Assembly: GCA_038380795.1 (NCBI GenBank)
Contig: CM076267.1
Span: 21,164,001 to 21,228,000 of the forward strand
DNA: 64,000 bases
Direction: 5' to 3'
DNA from: Pyrocephalus nanus
Lineage: Eukaryota > Chordata > Aves > Passeriformes > Tyrannidae
Made by a program: the position numbers and the translations under genes. The stretch's first letter is position 1. The number at the start of each line of letters is the position of its first letter. This document shows positions 53,601-64,000 of this stretch, one piece after another. Below the pieces are notes generated by a model that saw only the letters and a program-made list of their open reading frames with translations, ran no database searches and was not told the DNA's origin.

Positions 53601-55554
53601 CTAATTGTTAACTTTCATGACAGTGCTTCTAACCAAGACATTTATAGTTTTTTAAAATTACTATGAATATTAAATATTTTACTGATATCCAAGTATGTGG
53701 CAGCTACTACATTTCTTTCTTCCACTACATCAGTGATTCAAAGAAAAAAACCACAACCCACATAACCACATTTAAAGCCTCCCAACTTTCATTAAATGAG
53801 TTGGGAAAATTCACTCTCAAATGAAAGAAGGAAAAATGTATTAGAAAATAAGGTATTGGCAAGCATATATAATTTCAGTTATTTTTCTCTGTTACTCATG
53901 TGTTTTCATTTCTCTCCTAAGTTATCCCTAATTGTGCCAGGACAGAATTCACCCTGCATAAACTGGGGCAACCTGCATTCTATTATTCTTCAACACATCT
54001 GCTAACATTTAAATTAAAGAAAATTAAAGTTTTTATTGACACTGCCTCACAATGACCTTTTAGCATGATCGTTGTTCTGCTGCATTTGCCCCCTATCAAT
54101 ATGTACATTGTTAAATAAATAAACCCCTGATTTCTGAATGACCTGCTGTCTCAGTCAACACTGTTGGCTACTCTGTATTCAGATAAAGTATTTATCTGAA
54201 TTTCCACATGTTGCAGATATGTTCTGGTGTTTGTGGAATGTCACTTTGTGCCCATGTTGCAAGAAAGCATGAGGAGAAGGGAGTGACCCCAAACTAACTT
54301 TCAGCTTTACCTTTTTGCTTCACATCACATTTTGCTTTCCAGTCAAAAATTGGCTGGCTAACTGCTTAGTAGCATCTAATCAAGTTCAGGAAGATAAAGC
54401 AGAAATATAGTAATTATACACTGTATTCTGCAGAAGCTGCAACATTCAAAGCACACACGTTTGATTTCAATGACTAGTAGAAATTATTTCCAGTCTCCTT
54501 CTGTGCAGAATTTCTGTAAGTATTCAAGTGAAAGTAAACTAAGCAACTTCATTCTGTCTTCAGAATGAAATTGCTCATCAGAAGTTTGATAATTAATGTT
54601 ATGCTTCTGCTTCAGACATGGCTGAAACAAATAGCTCTTGTTTCTGTGCCCACTCAACAACTCTGATGCGTGTTGGCCTCCTGTCTGTTACTCATTTATG
54701 TTCTCTCTGTGTCTGATTTCCAAAATGCACTGATGTTAAACAACCGTAGCTCATTTTTCAATAATATTTTAGTACCTTGTCCACCTCCTCTTTGGGCTCT
54801 TGAGTTCTTCCTAATGCATGATTGCCTTTACCTTTTGCAGCACACTTCTTTGAGAAAGCTGTCTTGTACAGGTCCTGCTGATTGACATTAGAGGGGGTGC
54901 CAGAAACCAGAAATTCACAGAAGCTTTTTTGCATAGAAAAATGGAAAAAAAATGCAGCAAGTATCATAAGTGCTCATTTTTTTCAATTTTTCCTACCTGT
55001 TTCCATCTAATATTTGAAGTTTTAAATTAATCAATTACTTGTATAAATAAGCATTCTAATATCTTATCTGTGGTTTTGAGAACCTGCATTTTTTACCTGC
55101 ATGTGTGTTTTTGCTTGAAATTGAAGTGGACTGGGAATCAAGAATAAGTTAGCAATACGTCTAAAAGTCTGCTTTGTATAATTTTTTACTAAACAACACT
55201 CTCTTCACAAAACATTGTTTTTTTCATTCCTCCCCCTCCCTGTTAGCTGTCTTCCCTTTTAGTGACATTTTAATGTATATTTTTTAATAGAGGAATCATG
55301 TTTAATTAAAAGTTACTTGCATGTTTTCAATCATAGATGGTAATTTGCTTGACTGTACACTCTCAATTGCCTTGAGTAATTTCCTATAGAAATACATACA
55401 ATCCATTTGCATGTTTCAAGTGTTAGTGTGTTGTTTGCATAGCTTGTGTGTAACACTTGAGGAAACCACTGGGGCTTAGGAAGGACAGATGATGCTTTTT
55501 GGTGGCAGTGACACAAAGGCTATTCTGTCTTCTCCTTGCTAGACAGGTACGTCT

Positions 55555-56540
55555 CATCTGAAAGGTGGGGGGGTTACCCAACCCTTAGTGTGGGGAGATT
55601 TTCTCGACCCTTAGTGATTTGTCTGTCAGTGCCCCAGGAAAGCTGAGACCCTTATGCCCAACCAGTCCACATCCCATAAGGAGACTCTTCACTGAACAGA
55701 TTCATGGGATTGAGGATGATTTGACTGCCCTTTTCAGGGGGGATAAGCCAACAGTGTGGAGACCCCTCAGTGGGTGTTCCCAATATATTGTCCACTGCTG
55801 GCAACTGCTAAAGGACTCACTCTAGCAGTTTATGGAATAACACTCATAATTAACCTGTCATAATTTGTATTAATAAGGTTTGAGGGTTGTCCGTGATAGT
55901 GTCTGACTGCAAAAATGTGTTTAAAGCAATCTACTGTACTATAAAGCAAGCACACTCTAATCCTAAAAGCAGCATTTAACACACGTAAAATATAATTCTT
56001 ACCCAACAGGTGTCCCTATAGGAGGGAAAGACAGGTTCAGCCCATCAGCTGATCCCAGCAGTTTCGGTGGAGTCTTCCTGCATTTCCCCCCTAATCTCAA
56101 CTGACTTTTATGTTATCTCTTTAAGTGGAGCTCGAGTGATGTTAGTCATAAGTACTTTTATCTCTGATTGATATAAAATTCTCTCGCATTGCTTTGCCTG
56201 CTCATTGGGGGTGGTCATATCTTGGCATCTGAGGAGAGGGATTTTGACATAGTTGTTGGCTCAGCTGCAGGAGATCTTCATCTGTCCTCCTTGGTTAACA
56301 GGTATTACACAGGCTTATGAACTACAAAGTACCACCATGGTCCTCTCCCTGCAGGGCCTTTTATAGAGGGATACTGCAGTGTCTCCACTCTCCATCTCCT
56401 GTAGCAGATGCTTATCTCTGTGTAGGGAATCTTTGTCAAGCATGTTGACTGCATTCCAGGCAGAGAGATGCAGCTGCATTTTACCCTATAGTTCTTAGAC
56501 TCCTCTACTTTTTAACCCTAGCCATCTCCCCACAATATGG
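55555..56540. mobile_element. Possible LTR-derived block in intron 4
   Basis: This block is richer in GC than the flanks and has a texture unlike the surrounding intron: a GGGGGGG run, two TTACCCAAC motifs (55574 and about 56002), and a TATAAAAGG on the minus strand near 56350. These features resemble a long terminal repeat of an old avian endogenous retrovirus in minus orientation. I cannot see paired TG...CA ends, a target duplication, a primer-binding site or any internal viral gene. The plus-strand frame 55619-55825 has no recognisable product. Treat the call as a hypothesis. Confidence 0.25.
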
Positions 56541-56950
56541 AAAATATGTTATCAAACCAACATGTTGTTTCAGTAGATAACTGGGAGTTAAGCAAATGGA
56601 CCAGCAGTAATGTTACATTCATATTTTTGCTTGACATAAATCAATGCTGATTGGTGTTGATTCTCACCTTCATGGCCTCATGTAGTGTAGCAGAAAAAAT
56701 GCATATTAACACATCCCAATTGTTGTATGTCAGAATTCCATAAATCTTTTGTAGTTTTTAGCTTTTGGAGATAAGGTGAGAGGAGGTTTTTTATTGCACC
56801 ATGTATTAAAACCAGAGCTTGTCTGGTCTACTGAAATGAATTCTATGTTCAGTCCAAGTGGAACATAGTCTGTATGGTTCTGCTCACCCATGTTTAGGTG
56901 AGATGAACTCAAACAGGGATAGATGCAGAGGAAGACTTCCATGGTAAGAG

Positions 56951-57000
56951 AGATGGACAGTCTGTTTTATATGGGAGATGGGCAGTCTGTTTTATATGAT
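56951..57000. repeat. 25-bp tandem duplication
   Basis: AGATGGACAGTCTGTTTTAT at 56951 recurs at 56976 as AGATGGGCAGTCTGTTTTAT. The two 25-bp units differ at three positions. Confidence 0.9.
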
Positions 57001-58957
57001 AAGACTAAACCAGCATGTGTTGGTTAGTTTGTTGATATGAAAGCTGATATGGAGTACAGTTGTTGTCTGTAAGTACATAAGACCACCATTCAGAGCATAT
57101 GAACTGTTAAAGGCCAGCGCTGCTCAGGAGCAGGTGTGTACTAATGCAGCTTGAGTGTTTGAGTGTACATTAGAAGTTTTTTCTAACCATCAAGAGAGAT
57201 GAGGTTCTAAAGAAACTTCTGATGGGAGTCTGGGGATGACATAAATGGTAATGTGGAGTTGATTTTATTTTGAGTGATTTTCTATGTGTATCTGCAGTAG
57301 CAGCTCCAATGCTGTTTCTAAGCCAGATTTCAGTGTTTTGGCTAAATACCTTTTTCCTAGCACAGCAAAGATGTACATGAAACCATGGGGTCCAAGTTTT
57401 GTTTCAGTTCTTAGTGAAAAAGTTTCCTTGCAACTGATACTGCCTTTAGAATTGACAGCACTTTTCACTTTTGTCTGCCACATCCATATCACACTCTCTT
57501 CTGTTGGTGTAAGCCTGTTGGGAAGGTCAGCATTGTTCTGTTCTGTGGTGTAGTGAATCTTTCGTTTCTTGTATTGTAGCATGTTTCTCCACAGACGGTG
57601 AGGAACACTCCTAACTGCAGCATTGCTATTGGAATAGAGCTATTTCTTTTCACTGTCCTGAGGCATGAAAGTTGGGAGTTTGAATCTCATTCCCCAGGAA
57701 GACAACTGAAGGGAAAATTACTGCTCTTTGGATGAGTCCAGTCCTGAGGAGGATTCAAAGCCAGATGGAAGTGCAGCACCTGCCTCCATCTTTCTTGAAA
57801 TAGAGACTTTCAGTTCTTGAATGTCGGGTGGTAGGCACCTATCACAGAGAGAAACTTCTCAAATTCGAAACCGCAAGATGCTTAGCATTTACAAATTATA
57901 GTCTGAAGGCCAGGAGGGCATGAAGTAGAAGGTACATCAGCTCCTCCATGTTTCCCTTCAGCCAGACCCTGTCAGCACAGAATTGGGAATGCTTTGAAAT
58001 ACTTTTTTCGGGTACCTTTCCTCACAAGATTCTCTGGACGCCCTTCTTCAGTCCTATTTTTCATTCCTTATCAACAACACCCAAAGAGAGGAGGAAAGCT
58101 GGGGAGGCTTTGAAGGAGTCATGTGCAGTTCCACACCTGGATCTAAAAGTGCCTCTGTAACAATTCTGTGCTAATGAGCGTGCTTAGGTCTTCATTACAT
58201 TCTGTCCCCAAGGTTGTGTGCTCCTGTGGCAGGTGTAAAAGTATATGTAAAATCCAGAAAGCACTTTGAAGGGGATGTTGCCACAGTAGATTTTCACATT
58301 AGAGCAAAAATAGATGTTCTTTGTTTCAGTGTTTGTTCTAAAATAACGAGTTTTGCTCTTTCTTTCCTGGTTTCCTGGCTAGGGGAAGACACTATATAAT
58401 ACTGAATGCTGATAATAGATACAGAATAGGTCTTTATGAGTAGCTGAAATTTTTCTGCTGCTTAAATACTGGTAATGTTTAAGCAACACATATTTCTTGT
58501 TTAATATTCAGGTATGGCATTTGGTTCTTAAAAACAGAGAGAAATACTTGTGTGATCAGAAGGAGTAGCAGCTAGGAACAGCAGTGATGTGAGTCATTTT
58601 GACAGTGAGCAAACTTGTCAGAATGTTCACATTTTCAAGACTAGATGGTCTAAGACATCCATTTTTTCCTAAATATTTTTCGAAGTCCTAATGAAAATTT
58701 AAAGACCTGTCTCACGGTGTCTTGAATTGAAAAGATCATGAATTAACAATTGCATTTTACTGCTAAAATACTGCCTATTTACTGGAAAATCAAAATAGTA
58801 ACAAGATTAAGTCAGATTCTTTGTAATACTTTTAATAGTTGAATTTGACAATCCCATAGTGTAAAATATGTCAATCCTAAGGCAAAAAGGAAAGACTTTG
58901 TAATGAACACATACACTGTAATATGCCAAAATAATTTTTAACCAAATCAGTTTATAT

Positions 58958-58989
58958 GTTAAGTACCTTTAACATGTAAGGTACTTAAC
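58958..58989. repeat. Perfect 12-bp inverted repeat with 8-nt loop
   Basis: GTTAAGTACCTT (58958-58969) and AAGGTACTTAAC (58978-58989) are exact reverse complements around the loop TAACATGT. The pairing does not extend beyond the arms. Confidence 0.9.
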
Positions 58990-59065
58990 TTGCTTTTTTC
59001 TTTTTCATAAACCCTGTTTGCATTAATTAATTTCACGTTGTCCACTTCTTTGGGATAAACTAGAA

Positions 59066-59108
59066 TTTCACTTTATGTAACACAATACTTTTGTGTTACA
59101 AAGTGAAA
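59066..59108. repeat. 18-bp stem hairpin with 2-nt bulge and 5-nt loop
   Basis: The left arm is TTTCACTTT, a bulged AT, then GTAACACAA (59066-59085). The loop is TACTT. The right arm is TTGTGTTAC then AAAGTGAAA (59091-59108). All 18 pairs are Watson-Crick apart from the bulge. It lies 77 bp after the hairpin at 58958-58989. Confidence 0.9.
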
Positions 59109-62100
59109 ATCCCATGGTTTTGGCTGAAATGCTGGTGTATTACAGCCCTCTCTTGCCTAGGGCCATCTGCATAGGAGAATATTCCTTTAACAGAATAAAT
59201 CACCAAAAGGCTATAGCAGACTTACTGGAACCATTCTTCTGTATCTCTGACTACTGCTCTTGCCAAAAGTATCAAAAAAGAGGCTTGGTGGATAAAAGAT
59301 TCTATTTGTGTGACTACCTGCTTTGCAATGGTTTCAGAAAGAAAAAAATTGTACTACATTCACTGGCTCTTTAATTCAGATTGCCAATGATAATGCAGAG
59401 TCTGCTGCTAAAGAAAGGTAGGATGCAGAAGCAGAAACATTAGTGCTAATCTGCTGCAGAAGGACTAGATAAATCAGCACAGCTCTCATACATCACAGAG
59501 AGAGAAGCTGATTGCAACTTGACCATGTGCCTAAGTGGTCACATCAGCAACAAGAACGGAGCATGGATAAAAAACCTAAAATGTATCCTTAGGGCTACTT
59601 GCTGTGCAGGACCTATAAAAACACATCAATGTAAGTTTAAGATTTAATTTTTGTTGTTTCCTTCTATTGTAATTGTTGTTGTTTACAAGAATGTATTTTT
59701 ATTTTGCATAGATTTAGGGGAAATGTAATGAAGTGAAGTGTAATACCAAGCAGATACTGTTCTTCAATACTGTTTATATCTGTGAATAGTAATGGGCTTT
59801 ATTGCTGTGTGCCTCAACATAGTTCTTTCTTTGAAGATGTTTTAATATTTAATCTTAACAGTCATATTTCAGGAATTGAGTAAGGTTTTGAGTGAGATGA
59901 TAGTGTGATCTCTCTTCGTCATTTCTGTCATCTTATGTTTCAAAGCGATTTGAAAGACAGAATGCCAGAAAAATATATGTATATTAATTCTAAGAATTTT
60001 TGGGCTTTTTAAAATTCTTTCTGTTAAGAAAAATGCTCATAAAGAGTGATTTCTCTGGACCTTTTTATTTCTGAATTTAGTGCAGATGGTAATTTTCCTA
60101 CAGTTTTTAAAATTTGTGCAATTGTTTAATGTCACTTAAGCATCTGCAAAAAGGGAAGGCAGGGATAAGATGAAAACTGAATAAGCATTGATTGCTAGTC
60201 TGAAAATTAAATTTTAAAAGTTTTTGCAGTAAATCTGATTTCAGTTCATTTTTACTAAATTAGATTATCATATTTAAATTGAGGCTACTATACAGCAAAC
60301 AAATGTGTGAAACTATCCTGGGTAGCACACATTTCCTACTGTATCAGACTATAAAGATATTGTTGATTGTAACTACCCAGGAATACCCTAATTGTAGAAT
60401 TCAGAGCAGCATGTTTAAATAATGCATGGGAAAATAAAAAGGAAAGATGGAATTTTACTGTTCAGATGTTAAGGTGATGCTTTGTTCAAAGAGAAAAAAT
60501 GTGTAGTAAAAGCTATTGATGTGAAATCTCGGGCTGTTTCTCATGGCTTTAGGGAAAAAGGCAGGGAAACACAGGACAGGTCTTACTGTGCAGTCTGAAA
60601 GCGAGGGAAATTTGGAAGCATTTATAAAACCCCACCAAAAATGCTATATTTATCTACTTATTTGTAGGGAAAGATAGGGGCTTTAAACAAACAAATCTAT
60701 GAAATACAAAAAAGGAGGCATGAAAGGTGCCTTAGTGATAGGAGCTTGATAAAGTAGGTGTAAAGATACAGAAGAACATCAATTTATTTTATAGTGTTGT
60801 AACTATGGCCAAATATAGTAACAGGAGGCTTAGAAACACAGGTAGTCTGCATGTGTGTGTCTGCAAATGGTTTACTTTTGTGACAGTTGAAAAATGTTGT
60901 GTGGCTATTGTCCCCTTCACTGACCTAAATTATTTGGAGTATGGGCCAATTTCAGGTCTTGTGATACAGGTACTTTGTGTAGGTCTTAGCCAGAACAGAA
61001 GTTAATCTATTAATAGTTGCAAATTTCCTACAAAAATGATGGATGGAAATGGAGAAGAGGGGAGGGAAGGTAAGGCTTTATGGCAAAAGGGGTGCTCGTT
61101 CTTCCCAACAGAATAAATAACCAACCTGGCCAACTGGCAAATGGAACATGGACCAAGTAGAGCGTTTATTTTTGTATGAAATGTGCATGTGGATGATCAC
61201 AGAGGCCCTCAGTTGTACTTAGCCCCTGAAGCTGGGGTTCCTTTGGGAACTCATAGCTTTAGCAGTCTGACTTCCAAAATAATAAACACAGAGAGGAAAG
61301 CTGTACAGCAACAGGAAGCAAGGAGGAGTGGTGATTTCTTTGACCTTGTTACATCTTTTCTAATGTACCCAGTGTGGTCTTAAATTGTAAACTGCATGCC
61401 AAAGATTCCTATATTTTTGTTCTGCTAAATATTCTCCTTTCACATGTGATGGAGTAATATAATCAGTCTGGCTCCTCTTAATGAAGTTTGGCTTCTGTTG
61501 GTAAAATAAAGGCATCCTTTTTTTTCTGTGATCCATGTTCATTGAAACAGCAGGGGGTTATTCTGGTTTACAAAGAAAATGATACAAGTAAGTAGTTTTC
61601 CTTGTCTTGTAACTGGACACAATTTGTAAAGATTCCTACCAAAGTTATTTTGAACAGTTATAAGTATTATATCTGCTAAGACAGTCTACAGTTGTGTTGA
61701 CATTGTGATCTTAAAACAAATATTTAATTCTTTGAAGTTTCATAATGGAATCACACTTAAATGCTAAATGAATTGTAATGCATATGACAAAACTGGAATT
61801 TGGTTATTGCTTTTTAGGTGAAGGGAAAAAAGTCTGTTGTGAGCTGAATTATGGTCTTGGATGCACTTTTCAATTGTCGAAACATTCCTCCAGAGTGAAA
61901 TTCCATGTTTATCTGTCTGCTATGCTGAGTGTTTCACTATGACCTGTAAAGCTCTTTCATTAGACTTCAACCTAGTCTTCGTTTTCACCTTCAGTTTTAG
62001 TCAATAAATTTATGCTAATTAGTTTCTTGTACTTTAGAGAAAAGTATGCTAATGGACACTAATACCTGCACTTTCAGAGCTGCAGGAGGCTCTCTAATGC

Positions 62101-62309
62101 CAATTTCAGTGTATGGAATTTGCTTCTACCTATTATTTTCAGGAAAAAACATACAAAATATTGTTATTACATTTGAGTTCAGTGGAAAAACTCCAATTAA
62201 CTGAAGTTGCCAAGGAAGGGCCTGAAACCTTAAAGCAGCATGAGCCCTATGGTGGTGTCTCATAGAAACAAAAGGCTGTCCTGAGAAACATACCTGAATA
62301 TAATCATAG

Positions 62310-63080
62310 GGGTTCAAAATGTGTTGACTAAATATAATTTCTTCTTTACTGTCTACGAAACAGTACATCTTCCACTTGAAGTTGAAAGTCTGATCTCTAT
62401 AATTGCTTTTGGTCACAAAAGAAAACTGTATTGGCCCAAGAAGAGGCCCTTCAAGTTCCATGATACTCGAAAGAGTGAACTTCTGTACTGCTGCAACGAA
62501 TATGTTGTGTCCCCATCCCAAAGCTTATGAAATCTGCTGGCTAGCAAAAGGAATGACATGGCTTTTTGTCCTCCTGCTCCTCCTTATCCTTTCTGGGTTT
62601 AGTCACTTCTGATAAAAGGAGGCACAATTTTGCAAGTATCCCAAGAGATCTAAGAACTGTAGGTCTTTATCGTATGCGTAAAAAGCTTCCATCTTGCTGT
62701 ATGCACGCAGGCCTAAGAGCTCATTGATTTCTTCCACAGGTTCAGTAATCACTCATTCTTCCACTGAATTGTGTCTGGAATACTCACAACCAACTCTGAG
62801 CATAAAATGTTAGCACACAAGCTACAGTGGGTAAAACAGCCACAGATCAACTCAGGTACTTTCACAGCATCAGTTGCCACCAGAAGTACACTTAGAAAAT
62901 TGTGATAAACGACTTTGCCCTCTGACAGCGTTGCACATGCTGTGAAGAGGATACACGTTCTAATTGTCTCAGCAAAGTGAATTCTAATCCAGATATCGTT
63001 GTCTTCTAGGGAAACAGTGAATCTCTGGAAGGGGCTAAAATTTTTTTTATGTAAGTTGACACTAAAAGAAATGGTAACCA
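62310..63080 (-). other. Exon-like antisense cluster in RAPGEF4 intron 4, unidentified
   Basis: Three open segments lie in a row on the minus strand. Segment A (about 63079-62788) runs from ...FSPFQRFTVSLEDNDIWIRI and could end at a GTGAGT donor after ...LCSELV. Segment C (about 62745-62605) encodes EPVEEINELLGLRAYSKMEA and continues DKDLQFLDLLGYLQN before a stop. Segment B (about 62505-62310) contains GPIQFSFVTKSNYRDQTFNF and ends NPYDYIQ at a strong GTATGT donor, with a possible TTGCAG acceptor at its start. Stops separate the segments if they are read through. CpG density (about 10 in 670 bp) is above the local level. The amino-acid composition looks protein-like, but I recognise no family. 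It could be a nested antisense gene, a decayed gene, or chance. Confidence 0.22.
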
Positions 63081-64000
63081 TTACAGCTAATATGAAAAAC
63101 ACACTATTTATACCTTAATTGAGTCCTCTGACCAAATTTTGGAAACTTGTGTTGAAAACCATTAAAAAATTACAAGCTAGTGAAGCAGATCATACTTGGA
63201 AAGGACTTTTCTTGAAATCTCTCCTAGCTTTCAGGTAGTCTTCCCAGTCTTGCTAAATGCTGTCTCTGAAGTGGATATCTTCCAGAACATAGTGAACTGC
63301 GTGGTATCAGACCCTGCTAGGGCATACACAACAGTGATCTCAAACAGGTAGCTCCTAAGAACAGCCACTCATCTGATCTTTCAGTCTTTTTTAAGGAACA
63401 CTTATAATAATGAAAGTATTTTCAAAAAGGGCATCATGCAGACTGATGGCTTAAACTCTGCTATTCAGTGAAAAGCATAGACTCCTAATTAGGGGGACAA
63501 TCTTTTGTGAATTTTGTGAAGCTTTTAATGGTTTTTGTTACCTCTGTGATTGTCTTGGAAAGTAAATAGTTACATATTGGATAACCATATGGATGATGTG
63601 TTAGTGTATTTAAAGAAGATTGCTCAGATGGCTCAGAGCCCATAGTGGCAATGCCAGGATTTTTATGCACTAAAAATATAAACAAATAACTACAAGATGG
63701 AGGGAGCAATCACTGAAAGGAAAAGTAAGCAATAAAATATAGAATTCACCTTTGACGTCTGTGACAGAGATTAAGGCCATGAGAGAAGTATAGTGTGACT
63801 TCTCATAATACGCTTAGGCCATGTCCCAATTAGCTTTCCAGTTTGAGCTGGGAAAGTGGTATGGGTGGTTTTTCTTTGTTTCCAGTCACAGTGCTCTTTT
63901 TAAAAGTCCAGGTTTCTGCCTCTGTTTTGTTTTTCCCCAGTGACTTCAGCTGAACTTCCCAGCAGAAGCGGTGAAGACTCAGGTTGCACTTTTCACCACA

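Larger units (their letters stand above)
17135..64000 (+). other. RAPGEF4: RAPGEF4 (EPAC2) transcription unit, 5' part, runs off the right edge
   Basis: Four exons on the plus strand join into one 148-codon frame that reads as the start of EPAC2, from MVAAH to ...FKALWE. I identified it by recall of the vertebrate protein, not by a search. EPAC2 is an intracellular cAMP sensor that catalyses GDP/GTP exchange on Rap1 and Rap2 and acts in neurons and endocrine cells. The exons seen here encode the N-terminus and cNBD-A. The DEP, cNBD-B, REM, RA and catalytic CDC25-homology parts must lie beyond 64000. Introns 1, 2 and 3 are 12811, 1078 and 8003 bp, and intron 4 is at least 24.5 kb. All junctions are GT-AG. 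The start coordinate given is the initiator codon; the transcription start lies upstream in the CpG island and cannot be fixed from sequence. Confidence 0.95.
39471..64000 (+). other. RAPGEF4: RAPGEF4 intron 4, first 24.5 kb
   Basis: Starts with GTAAGT and has no recognisable acceptor plus exon 5 (expected to begin with a K-Y-R-Q-Y-M-A-G-like peptide) before the window ends. It holds the 54-bp tandem repeat, the 25-bp duplication, the possible LTR block, the twin hairpins and the antisense exon-like cluster, all listed separately. The rest is AT-rich and featureless to my reading. Confidence 0.75.

Noticed and set aside
57265..57582. 105-codon minus-strand frame with a fairly protein-like composition
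   Set aside because: No clear splice sites or family. The opposite strand is also open for 89 codons, which points to a locally stop-poor stretch.
62310..63080. Possible resemblance of the antisense cluster to the C-terminal part of CFAP61 (shared NDI-x-IR and K-x-KM spacing)
   Set aside because: The match is loose, from memory only, and broken by stops. Too weak to name; a profile search would settle it.
1..64000. tRNA genes, rRNA, CRISPR arrays, bacterial operons
   Set aside because: Looked for by eye; no T-loop-like GGTTCRANNCC context with pairing arms, no regularly spaced repeats and no bacterial-type gene density.

Overview
The window is vertebrate nuclear DNA, most likely from a bird. 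It is AT-rich, with two CpG islands and spliced exons. The only recognisable dispersed repeats are CR1 (chicken repeat 1) LINE pieces: a 5'-truncated copy of about 630 bp on the minus strand at 24571-25203 and an older, diverged piece on the plus strand near 7405-7545. No SINEs or other dense repeats are evident. Other sauropsids also carry CR1, so bird is an inference.

The one gene I can name is RAPGEF4 (EPAC2, cAMP-activated guanine-nucleotide exchange factor for Rap1/Rap2), plus strand, 5' part only. Exon 1 coding starts at 17135 inside a CpG island (about 16780-17830). Exons 2, 3 and 4 lie at 30011-30153, 31232-31320 and 39324-39470. Together they give 148 continuous codons covering the N-terminus and the first cyclic-nucleotide-binding domain (cNBD-A). 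The reading frame is kept across all three junctions. Exon 5 and the DEP, cNBD-B, REM, RA and CDC25-homology exons were not found, so 39471-64000 is read as intron 4.

Layout: 1-14800 is upstream intergenic DNA with one old CR1 piece and no recognised gene. 14815-15190 is a second, smaller CpG island. 15200-16740 is an AT-rich spacer. 16780-17830 is the promoter, 5'UTR and exon 1 island. 17200-30010 is intron 1, holding the young CR1. 30154-31231 is intron 2. 31321-39323 is intron 3, with a CpG-preserved block at 34253-34630. 39471-64000 is intron 4, with a 54-bp tandem repeat (47461-47600), a possible LTR-derived block (about 55555-56540), a pair of close hairpins (58958-59108) and an exon-like antisense cluster (62310-63080).

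I did not find a clear undescribed biological system. The best leads are the TTTA microsatellite that forms the exon 4 splice acceptor, the antisense exon-like cluster near 62.3-63.1 kb, the twin hairpins near 59 kb, the CpG-preserved block in intron 3, and the second CpG island 2 kb upstream of exon 1. Most other open reading frames in the window look like chance, because both strands of AT-rich intron and of stop-poor CpG islands give many frames of 60-150 codons.
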